23,093 bases of DNA, from IMG/VR virus record IMGVR_UViG_3300010149_003931, positions 1 through 23,093 of that record; one strand, 5' to 3'. The stretch comes from a virus. A program made the position numbers and the translations under genes. This document shows, piece by piece, positions 16,001 to 23,093 of this stretch (position 1 is its first letter; each line of letters starts with the position of its first letter). The notes under the pieces are model-generated. The model made no database searches. It worked only from the letters and a program-made list of their open reading frames with translations, and was not told the DNA's origin.

Positions 16001-19000
16001 TCTCCAAAGACTGCAGCGCAGTGTGTGCCTCTGACAATGCAATTGCTTCAGACTCGCCAATACGGTTAGTAGAGAACCCGTCATTTGTCAGAGCAGACAA
16101 GCGGCTGGTTACAGCACTAGCTGTAAGTAGCTCAGTCTTAGCGACTTGGTGAATAGCGACAAGCTTTGTACCTACGTTAGGCTTCTTAGTTACAAGAGCG
16201 TGCTGACGAGACAGACGTGACGCAGCAACCTCGAACTCGGTAGATGTAAACTTACGAGTCTGATACTGCTGTGCTAGCTCGCCCCACTTTTTCTTAAAGT
16301 CTTCCGCTACACTAGTACCGGTCTTCTTGCGGCGCTGCTGTTGTACAGTGCTTACCTTCTCGCTAAGAGCAGGCAACGGCCCGTCGTCCATCAACATCTC
16401 AGCCAATTGCAAAGTAGCCTTTGGTGTAATGCCGAATACTTTACCGATGGCGCGCAGGATGCGGTTCATGGTAGTACGGAAGCGGTTAGTTTTTGGGTCT
16501 CCTGATTCAAAGATGTCTGTCGCGTCGCGTCCAATTGAAGTAACGAGCGCCTCCATAGCGAGGTCACGTGCATCTAAATCAGAGTACGCTTCTGCTACTT
16601 CGTTCCACAACTTAGAGCCTTTCAACTCTTCAATAGCCTGCTGCACCAGTGGGTGTGTAAACCCGAGTGCCTCAACAAGTACGTGACCGAACTCGTGTGC
16701 TACTGTGTCACGCTGCAACTTGTCTGGGTGCATAGTGATAGTGGCTGCGCCCTTATCAATTACAACCTGACCGTTAACATCTAGCGTGCTGTCAAACTTA
16801 ATAGTTACAGGAATGCCTGCCTTAGCAAAGCGTGCCTGCAAGTGAGCCACTTTAGCCTCAGTGCTGCTGTCCTTACCGTAAGCAAGTCTAGACTCAAACA
16901 TACCAAGCTGCTTACCGGGAACAACAGTCTCTTTAGCTGTAGCCTCAACCACTTTTTGACGAGTACGGCCGGGTTCCACTCTATCAAGTGAAACAGAAAC
17001 GTCTACTGGCTTACCAGCAAACTTTTGACCGTCGTTAGGAGAGTCAACAAGGATGTAGCTGATGACGCCGCTTTCGTCCTCACTGTCTGGGAGAATGATA
17101 CGGTTGTCAGCTGTCTTGTAAGCACCTGCTACTTGGCGATTGAATGCCTCCTCTAACGCTGCGTCAGCGGTTGCACCCGACATGAAAGGAAGGTTAGGGT
17201 TGTGCACCTGTGCCCTGTGGATATCAATAACAGACTTAAAGGAAACTTCCATTCCGTTAATACCAGCTGCTCCAGACTCAGCAGCAAGCTCAGCCTGCAG
17301 TGAGTCGGGCAAGACACGCGTAAAGCGTGACTGGCTCAAGCCGTAACGTGAACGCTGCGCCTCGTATGCGCCGATAGCATCTGCAAACAACATCAAGTCT
17401 GTGTCGCCGCTTTCATACAAGTTGTTCAAAGCTTTCTGAACAGCAATCATTTCCATGTCGTCGTTGACATTCATCAACATGACATTGTCGTAGTACAAGT
17501 CGCCTTGCTTATAAGGAGACGGGTGTACCTGAATCTTGCTAAGTACAAGAGCAAGGTCTTCGTTTGTAGAAAGAAGCTCTGCGTTCTTGTTAAACACACG
17601 CGTCCACTGCTCCAAAGAGTAGTTCTCTTTCAGCTCAGGAAGCTTAGCAACGTTACGCGTCTCGCGTTCGCCCATAGCAGTATACACTGTGCTGTCAGCA
17701 GCAATGGCCAAAGCAGCCTGCTGGCGGATGTACTCATCGTGCATCTGGAAACTCATAGACGCTGCCAGCTTAGAGCCTGAGAACATACGACGCAAGAGCA
17801 AGTAGTTGTCACCAGTTTCGGTAAGAATATCACCGGCTCTCAAGAACATAGAACGAACTGTGCCCTTAGTCTCAAGGCTAAACGGCTGACGAGTACGCGC
17901 GCCGTCACTATTAACGTAGTCCTTCTGTTTGATAATCTGCTCCTTAAGACCAGTGCTGTAGCTTTCAAAGTCTTTCTCCTTCTTGTCGTGGGTCTTCTCA
18001 ACTCCCTTTGCAATGCCTGCACGGTCAATACGCATAGCGTCTCCCTGCTCGTTAAGCGGCTTAACAACGTGGTGTTGGAACTGGCCAATAGCAGAAGTCA
18101 TTAAACCGATAGAAGAGAAACTTGCGTCAAAACCACCAGCGCTTTCCTTACTGCTAAACAAGTTGCGGTTAGCAGGAAGCTCAAGCTTTGTCTTGCCCTT
18201 TATGTCTAGGTTCATTGCTATAGCAATGGAGCCAATAAACTGTTTACCAGTTTCAGAGTCATTCAAGACATTAACAACTGTGTTTTTAGCGGTTCCTTTA
18301 ATTTCAATGTGGCCATCAGCGACCATCTGCATAGGCTTAGACTGGATAATGTCGACAGCAAAGTCAACGTCTCCGTTAGTCATCATTAACAGCGCAGAGA
18401 ACAGGCTAAAGTTGTTGTTGTTAACACCAAGCTTACCATACACGGGGTCTTTAGCGCCGTCCATAGCTGCTGCAACCATCTCAGTGTGCAACCCTACAAG
18501 CTTTTTGCTGACTTTAGATGAGTCAAACGATGCTATCTTAGCAGCGTTGCCCAACTTAAAGTCAACCTTAAACACAAACCCGTTACGGATAAAGTCCTGC
18601 AAGATGAGGTTCTTGTTTGCAGCCTGTCCTTTAAGAGCGATACCCGCGCGGTTGTCACCCAGCATCATAGTGTGCGTAGTAACGGCGTAAGGGTTGTCCT
18701 TAATAAACTGCTGCTGCTCTGCTGAGCGCAAGCCTTTCTTCTCTGCAATGTCTGACAACGTGTCAAAACCTTGAGGAGCCTGAATGCTTTCCAGCATACG
18801 TGGGTCCATGTAGGTCTCACGAATAATGTCGTACAACTCGTTTGACTTCTTAGCAAGCTTAGTCTTAGCGTTAGTGTCACGCCACTGGAACACAAGCTTA
18901 TCGACGTCAAAGTCAGAACCCATCTGAGTTACAAACTCGTCAGGTACAATAGCACCGTCTTGACCTTCTGGCAAGAACTCTACAACCTCAACCATAGAGC

Positions 19001-22000
19001 CAGAGTTAGGTGCCTCTGAAGGAATACGTACACAGAACATCTCTAAGAGCTCTGGGTGTGTAGACTTAATCTCCGCAAAAGACATGTCAGCAATGCGGTC
19101 GCCTTTGTAAGTCTTAGGAAGGTAGTCGCGGTTAACAACAATCTGTGCAGGCGCAACCTTACCGTCGACTAGGCGCATGCCTTTCAACCTATTCTTACGT
19201 GTGCTGTAGAACTGTGAGCTAATCTGTACCTGTGTACCACCGAAGATGCGAACCTGCTTAGCCTCGTTCTCAATAGAAGAGAACAAAGCAGTACGCACTG
19301 CGCCGATAACTGTAGGGCCAGTAAAGTTGCCCTGTTGTACTTGGTCAAGAACGTAAGCAGGAACATCCTGAGCCTCTAGCTTCTCTAGAATAAAATCACG
19401 GAACGCCTCCTTATCAACGTTACCAGTTTCGTTTTCAAACTGCTTAAAGAGGTTGTCAGCTTGAGTGCTGTAGATGCTGTCAAGCGCTTTCATAAACTTG
19501 TCACGAGCAGCAGCACCTTCTTCACCACGATTCAAGACACCGTGCGAGATAGCAATACGCTCCATCTGCGACATCATCTTGTTAGTGCTGTCGTCATGCC
19601 AGTGGTCTGTAACGTGAACCTGCTTACCGTAGCCGTCCATAGGCAACGTGTGCACGTTCTCCTCACTAAACCCAATCACTTTAAACTCCCCAGTCTCTGG
19701 GTCAATAAGCTCAACCTCGCCCTTAGTGTTACCCACTTTGTGCGCTGTGCCCATTTGCACTTGGTCAATCTTATTCTTAGAGTCGTTCATAAACGCAGCT
19801 AGCTTACCGAAGTCGCCGGGCATTGCCTCGAACACAGGAATAATAGAGTTCTTAATCTGCTGTGACTGCAACATGCCGTCAGCTGCAATAGTACGTGTGT
19901 AGTAGAAAGGCTTGTACGGGCGGAAAAGCTTCTGCTTCTCAGAGGCAGAAAGAGCCTCACCTTTACGCGCTTTGTCCAACGCAGTCTGCAACTCTGGAGT
20001 CATGTCACCATGCTCAAGCAAAACAGTTTCGTAGAAGTCAAGCGTGACGTAAGTCTGCGCGTCTGCAATCTCTACGCCGCCGTACTGCTTATTACCATCA
20101 GCATCAATAAACTTAGCCAGCTCTGCTGTTCCGCCGTTAGCTGGGTCAGTTAGGTCAAACCTAACATCTTTCATAGTGACGCTACGGAAGTGGGTCTTCT
20201 TAGTAACGCCAGCGTTTACAACAGCAGGAGAAGCAATGTGCTTGTGACGCTTCTGCATGTCGGTAGTGTTACCGTCTGCCTTCTGCTTGAACTCGTTGGC
20301 TGTACCAGCCAGAGCAATAGACGTAGATGCGTTACTAACATAGCCAGTTACTGTAAGCTGCTTAGCTGCCTGCTCAAGACTTAGACCTGTGCTGCTGGAC
20401 TCATGTGCGTTGATAAACGAAGTCTGCTCCATAAGACTGGTAGCTTCGTTCATTAACTGCTCAAGCAAAATCTCAGCAGCTTTGTCCAGCTCGCTAGACA
20501 GCTGCGCTGAGGTCGTGATAGTAAAGAAGTCTCCGTCTGTAGTAGAGAACTTAGAACGCATGTACGCGTTCACAGCTGGGTTGCTAAAGCGGCCTTTACG
20601 ATGGCGAAGCTCAGTAACCTCTGCAAAGATGATACCCTTCAAGGCCGTAAGCGCTTTAGTCTTTCCGGCGTCTGTGCTTGGATTAAACACTACAGCTGGT
20701 ACAATGTAGCTGTTACCTGCATCAGACAATGTAGTTACAGGGTACATAGAACCCAAACCTCGCACACCGTTAAGGATAGACATTTGATACTCATACGTCT
20801 GCTGGTCAGTCATGTTAGTGTAGGTAGTACCTGCACCTGCTGACATACCTCCATACCGGCGAGTACCCATACGGCGAGCCGCTTGGATGTTAAAGTCACC
20901 GTTCTTACGACCGTTAAAGATAAGACGACCGTAGTTTGTGACGTACATACGTGGGTCGGCAAACACCTCTTCACGAATCCTAGTCTCGTACATTTGGTCG
21001 GTCTCTCCATCCCGCTGCTCGAACTGGTTAAACCACTTACCGATAAAGCTAGGCACTTGCTTGCTAAAGATACGAGTACCTTCAACGTTAGTAAGTGTAG
21101 AAGAGACTGCACCTCTGTCGTTATCTGCAAAGTAAGCAGACAACTTCTCAATCATGTCAACAAAGTTAGCCTGACGGCTGTCCTGCGTGTCATCGTTTGC
21201 AGACTGCAAAGCTTTAAATGCTTTTACTGCACCCTCTGCATACGTAAACAAGTTGTTAAGGTTCTGCTCTCCTGCTTCTGCTGCCAGCTCAAGACTGGTT
21301 TCAAAGGCTGCACTGTCAATAGTGCTAAAGCCCATGGCTGTAAGAGCGGCTCCAAGCTTCTTAACTTTCTGCTCTTGTGAGAGGAAGTCGTCATTCTTAA
21401 TAGCTACAATACGAGCTGCCCACTTGTCAAGGTTTGGAATGTCTGCAAGGGCGGCAGCAACAGTAGCTTGGTTGCGCATAGCCAAAGTACGTGTAAACGT
21501 TTCTGAAAGTTCTGCCCGTCCTTTGTTGGCTGACACTTCTTCAGAACCAGTACGCTTCATACCTGTAAAGAACTGCGCCAAAGTCTCAACGCTCTGGTCT
21601 TGCAAGTTCATAGCCAAGAGCTTAAACTCTGGGTACACCTCACCCATTGTCATCAGACGTGCAAGCATGTCCTGTGGGGTGGCTGCACTAGCAAGCTTCT
21701 GTGACAAGAACGGGAAGTTCAAATCAACGTTCATACCACGAGGCAAGCCAAAGAAAGACGAGTGTGCTGTCTTACCAGACAACTCGTTAACTGCGTCAAT
21801 AGCTTCAGCCAGCTTTTCGTGTGCCTGCTCTAATGCTTTATCGTTGTTATTCTCCTTAGCAGTTTTAACTTCAAGCATAGCCAACTCAGCCGTAGCCATA
21901 GCCTGCTTAATCTTGCTGCTATTCTTCATAGTAGCACGCGTAATCTGCGGAGTAGCTTCAATCAAATCGCGAACAGTCTGTGACAGGCTGTCCTTCGGAT

Positions 22001-23093
22001 TCATCTTCTGGAACTTCTTCTCGTCGTACTGCTCAGTTGCGTTAGTACCAACAGTGTGCTCGTTAGAAATCAAGTCCTCTACGTAAGACTGGAACTTGCT
22101 GTCCTTAGAGAAGTGCTCAATAACTGCAGCTCTACGCTGGCCTTCAAACAAGTTAGCCAAGTTCTGGCGAGCCATAGAGTCTGCAGGCATAACAGCCGCT
22201 GCATCATCAGCTGCCATACGCATTGTGCCATCCATAGTAAGTCCAATCAGCTCGCCTGTAAGCGCCTGCTTGCGGGACATTCCGGGATACTTATTTTCAA
22301 AGTCTTCTCTAGAGAGCTCGCGGATTTCATTAAACCTAGCAAAGCTTGGAGATTTCATAGCTGTACCCATGCGGAACTCCTCGCCTACATACCGGCGGAG
22401 AACACCTTGCAGCTCCTCAATAACAACTGCGTTGTATTCAGGTGCATATGGAATAGCTTTCATGAAACGAGTTGTGAAGTCGTTAGTACGTGGGGTCATG
22501 TTGCTAAACGTACCACGGTTCATACCTTGATACACGCGAGTGCTTGCAAGGTTACCACGGACCAAAGCTCCAATCAACTCCATAAGCTCTGAGAAGAACC
22601 TACGAACAACAGACTTGTCTTTGTTAGACAGTCCGTCTGTAAGCATGTACTCACGGAACTCTTCAGCCAACTCTTCTTCCAGCTGCTCTTCGTTCTTGTT
22701 CGGGTACTTCTTACGCATTTCTGCAAGCACCTTCTCCTGACGCTTAGGGTCAAGGAACATGTGGAACACAGCGTGGAACGCTTCGTGGTACTCTGTACCT
22801 ACAACTGCAAGGTTAGACACCTCAACAGCACCTGCCTCAAAGATACCATAGGCAGTAGTTCCACCACGTTGAATCATACCCTTGACCCGCTTAAACGGAA
22901 CGTTAGGCATGTTCTTAGCCCACCACTCTTCAGCAACCTTCATGTCAAGAGGTGTAGCCTTCTCACCGTTGGCTGCTCCCTCTGCACGCTCGACACTGAG
23001 GAAGCGTCTGCGGTTAGTGCGGTTCTCTTTTCTAAACCTACGAATCTCCTGACGGCGTGCCTCAGCTGCAGCCTCATCAATGATGGGCTTGTA
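13080..23093 (-). CDS. giant multidomain protein: virion RNA polymerase-like with two zincin motifs, 5' end cut by window
   Basis: Open from the right edge to TAA at 13080-13082: 3337 visible residues, N-terminus outside (the Met at 22943 is internal; 50 in-frame residues precede it). Numbering from the edge: zincin-like motif 1 YHEAFH (H103, H107; E144/E145 downstream); RNA polymerase active-site motif GSDFDVDKL (D1394, D1396, D1398) with VRIPSE starting 39 residues earlier, as in the catalytic double-psi barrel of beta'-type polymerases; zincin motif 2 HEFGH (2133-2137, E2181 downstream); a long Glu/Lys/Ala-rich helical region about 2350-2640; hydrophobic segments about 2903-2934 and 3184-3211; and WGRAAMQFRRWLP near 3110. 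crAss-like phages package such a polymerase and eject it to transcribe early genes. Polymerase identity is strongly suggested, not proven; the zincins may be degenerate. Confidence 0.85.
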   Translation of the reverse strand, partial: YKPIIDEAAAEARRQEIRRFRKENRTNRRRFLSVERAEGAANGEKATPLDMKVAEEWWAKNMPNVPFKRVKGMIQRGGTTAYGIFEAGAVEVSNLAVVGTEYHEAFHAVFHMFLDPKRQEKVLAEMRKKYPNKNEEQLEEELAEEFREYMLTDGLSNKDKSVVRRFFSELMELIGALVRGNLASTRVYQGMNRGTFSNMTPRTNDFTTRFMKAIPYAPEYNAVVIEELQGVLRRYVGEEFRMGTAMKSPSFARFNEIRELSREDFENKYPGMSRKQALTGELIGLTMDGTMRMAADDAAAVMPADSMARQNLANLFEGQRRAAVIEHFSKDSKFQSYVEDLISNEHTVGTNATEQYDEKKFQKMNPKDSLSQTVRDLIEATPQITRATMKNSSKIKQAMATAELAMLEVKTAKENNNDKALEQAHEKLAEAIDAVNELSGKTAHSSFFGLPRGMNVDLNFPFLSQKLASAATPQDMLARLMTMGEVYPEFKLLAMNLQDQSVETLAQFFTGMKRTGSEEVSANKGRAELSETFTRTLAMRNQATVAAALADIPNLDKWAARIVAIKNDDFLSQEQKVKKLGAALTAMGFSTIDSAAFETSLELAAEAGEQNLNNLFTYAEGAVKAFKALQSANDDTQDSRQANFVDMIEKLSAYFADNDRGAVSSTLTNVEGTRIFSKQVPSFIGKWFNQFEQRDGETDQMYETRIREEVFADPRMYVTNYGRLIFNGRKNGDFNIQAARRMGTRRYGGMSAGAGTTYTNMTDQQTYEYQMSILNGVRGLGSMYPVTTLSDAGNSYIVPAVVFNPSTDAGKTKALTALKGIIFAEVTELRHRKGRFSNPAVNAYMRSKFSTTDGDFFTITTSAQLSSELDKAAEILLEQLMNEATSLMEQTSFINAHESSSTGLSLEQAAKQLTVTGYVSNASTSIALAGTANEFKQKADGNTTDMQKRHKHIASPAVVNAGVTKKTHFRSVTMKDVRFDLTDPANGGTAELAKFIDADGNKQYGGVEIADAQTYVTLDFYETVLLEHGDMTPELQTALDKARKGEALSASEKQKLFRPYKPFYYTRTIAADGMLQSQQIKNSIIPVFEAMPGDFGKLAAFMNDSKNKIDQVQMGTAHKVGNTKGEVELIDPETGEFKVIGFSEENVHTLPMDGYGKQVHVTDHWHDDSTNKMMSQMERIAISHGVLNRGEEGAAARDKFMKALDSIYSTQADNLFKQFENETGNVDKEAFRDFILEKLEAQDVPAYVLDQVQQGNFTGPTVIGAVRTALFSSIENEAKQVRIFGGTQVQISSQFYSTRKNRLKGMRLVDGKVAPAQIVVNRDYLPKTYKGDRIADMSFAEIKSTHPELLEMFCVRIPSEAPNSGSMVEVVEFLPEGQDGAIVPDEFVTQMGSDFDVDKLVFQWRDTNAKTKLAKKSNELYDIIRETYMDPRMLESIQAPQGFDTLSDIAEKKGLRSAEQQQFIKDNPYAVTTHTMMLGDNRAGIALKGQAANKNLILQDFIRNGFVFKVDFKLGNAAKIASFDSSKVSKKLVGLHTEMVAAAMDGAKDPVYGKLGVNNNNFSLFSALLMMTNGDVDFAVDIIQSKPMQMVADGHIEIKGTAKNTVVNVLNDSETGKQFIGSIAIAMNLDIKGKTKLELPANRNLFSSKESAGGFDASFSSIGLMTSAIGQFQHHVVKPLNEQGDAMRIDRAGIAKGVEKTHDKKEKDFESYSTGLKEQIIKQKDYVNSDGARTRQPFSLETKGTVRSMFLRAGDILTETGDNYLLLRRMFSGSKLAASMSFQMHDEYIRQQAALAIAADSTVYTAMGERETRNVAKLPELKENYSLEQWTRVFNKNAELLSTNEDLALVLSKIQVHPSPYKQGDLYYDNVMLMNVNDDMEMIAVQKALNNLYESGDTDLMLFADAIGAYEAQRSRYGLSQSRFTRVLPDSLQAELAAESGAAGINGMEVSFKSVIDIHRAQVHNPNLPFMSGATADAALEEAFNRQVAGAYKTADNRIILPDSEDESGVISYILVDSPNDGQKFAGKPVDVSVSLDRVEPGRTRQKVVEATAKETVVPGKQLGMFESRLAYGKDSSTEAKVAHLQARFAKAGIPVTIKFDSTLDVNGQVVIDKGAATITMHPDKLQRDTVAHEFGHVLVEALGFTHPLVQQAIEELKGSKLWNEVAEAYSDLDARDLAMEALVTSIGRDATDIFESGDPKTNRFRTTMNRILRAIGKVFGITPKATLQLAEMLMDDGPLPALSEKVSTVQQQRRKKTGTSVAEDFKKKWGELAQQYQTRKFTSTEFEVAASRLSRQHALVTKKPNVGTKLVAIHQVAKTELLTASAVTSRLSALTNDGFSTNRIGESEAIALSEAHTALQSLETLRSVLEGMDPEAGGSIKVREAYENLQEELDRIINAELVLKEQLAETLSKQLVNNSTNPKLIAWANNPENYSTIFELANDPEMRAMMTDVNKATMGTLGVKEFNNPVMQLIAKQIADTVEEGRIEGRQAEIRIANILKKAKAEGVKLEDIVDKATGKFITEHTAKYTEGAREARIMLNSGREGEWIKFHAQNSELPQNSSYYKSFRFPTIGLRSKVEEVNELKTARKLYGLKSYDSAIEQAEAEMHAMLESKKEMMLEFNDFAIDQNFDIARAEAKLAGEETLRKFDAANGVVEVDGKLIPMNEHSRFVTMTVKPEYKNDNYPANADGRPVPKASQKNPAFKSMSPAAAAALTAIRKEMKDGLGKDSKFLEDGDVPFIRSASNETGSILERLKNKKKSVTQGAKNLVDSSQDLKNAERVLIDSSGNPIYTRDRIARPATAEEMAGLNMDSFASMLGESVKRAHLESAKAGLESFAYMTRDVFNQSDVVDGKHVILMGQKGERARQWRAKKVAGTNTSVALDSWLEGMLGDNWEDASRLDGAVAGFQTYTSLMGVGINVMAWFNNFAYGNIQRHLETAGGEHYDKEHGKRAWGIVSSDVITLTNDIVSGKRSNYTSRTSALINLLDIADDQREMPFGKRETKGSTALNALFVGQTMGEVLMQNQTAFAMMMKQEVTLADDSKSNLFDCFVFEDGNVKLPEGATVERNGEIVDLDNSYLAGFRNKAKSLNHHIHGAYNKQDSGTWQRVAWGRAAMQFRRWLPMNIKKRFGTDAYNESRERQEAGWYTSMWQFLGIVGQNLGDMKAMKEAVGQMKEDSPYMYKGAMRALTEVGTGIAGFLALALMYGMLDEEDEDNYWIGLGLNRAQRLTQEMNTYTPWGLFETFNSMAENPFAAMTRLDGGLKVVSQMVEDGAGYIVHGEGMEHYKSGVNKGKTKLGTLTGKMLPGISHGMRLMQVGEMQKQYSTAKNIADWFEG

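Noticed and set aside
13665-22592. Many plus-strand open frames opposite the giant gene (up to about 300 residues)
   Set aside because: They are antisense shadows, rich in Ser/Leu/Cys, with no motif, no start context and no operon arrangement.
22941-22943. Start of the giant protein at the ATG at 22943
   Set aside because: The same frame stays open to the window edge with 50 more residues of ordinary composition, so this is an internal methionine.
13080-23093. N4-type single-subunit (T7-like) virion RNA polymerase
   Set aside because: The size is similar, but I found no T7-family motif set and instead a DFDVD two-barrel motif with an upstream R-x-P.
1-23093. Insertion sequences, integrase or long direct repeats
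   Set aside because: No transposase or integrase motif and no terminal repeat pairs were seen anywhere in the window.

Overview
The window is a piece of a tailed double-stranded DNA bacteriophage genome. It has a tightly packed plus-strand block of replication, recombination and nucleotide-metabolism genes (1-12962). This converges on one enormous minus-strand gene (13080 to the right edge) that is very probably the virion-packaged RNA polymerase/ejection protein. There are no host housekeeping genes, insertion sequences or CRISPR arrays. GC is intermediate (just under 50% by eye). The best clue to the phage type is the motif GSDFDVDKL in the giant protein, preceded 38 residues upstream by an R-x-P signature. 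That matches the catalytic double-psi beta-barrel of multisubunit-type RNA polymerases in the form seen in crAss-like phages (DFDID in Cellulophaga phage phi14:2 gp66). A crAss-like or related phage of Bacteroidota is therefore my leading hypothesis. Gene starts that mostly lack Shine-Dalgarno sequences and have A-rich leaders agree with it, but taxonomy cannot be proven from this window.

Layout, plus strand: C-terminal part of an SF2 (XPB/SSL2-like) helicase (1-1181); unknown 179-aa protein (1178-1717); DnaB-like replicative helicase core (1701-2705); Sak4-like RecA/AAA_24 ATPase (2709-3377); SSB with acidic tail (3377-4177); TOPRIM primase (4189-5157); small unknown protein (5150-5404); RusA-like resolvase (5397-6020); rIIA-like GHKL ATPase (6070-8352); rIIB-like protein (8400-9539); possible 62-aa protein (9526-9714); DnaA-domain-IV-like DNA-binding protein (9732-10439); RecE/Cas4-like PD-(D/E)XK nuclease (10439-11458); unknown protein (11439-11918); DUF3310 protein (11915-12169); ThyX (12166-12816); a 48-aa cysteine-rich micro-ORF (12816-12962). 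Nearly all junctions overlap (ATGA, TAATG) or are separated by a few bases, so this reads as one translationally coupled operon with internal breaks only around rIIA, rIIB and the DnaA-like gene.

Between the convergent blocks (12963-13079) lie a tRNA T-arm/acceptor-like RNA element with no D or anticodon arm, and a strong bidirectional terminator. The minus-strand gene is open from 23093 down to 13080 (at least 3337 residues, N-terminus outside the window). It combines two zincin-like HExxH motifs, the RNA polymerase active-site motif, a long charged helical region and a C-terminal part with hydrophobic segments.

Functionally, the left block could supply origin recognition (DnaA-like), unwinding and priming (DnaB, primase, SSB), recombination (Sak4, RecE-like nuclease, RusA, SF2 helicase), dTMP synthesis (ThyX, DUF3310) and defence or membrane functions (rIIA/rIIB). 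No DNA polymerase, terminase or capsid gene is present, so these must lie outside. Genome-wide, GATC is almost absent (one copy found by eye) and none of the genes ends in TAG.
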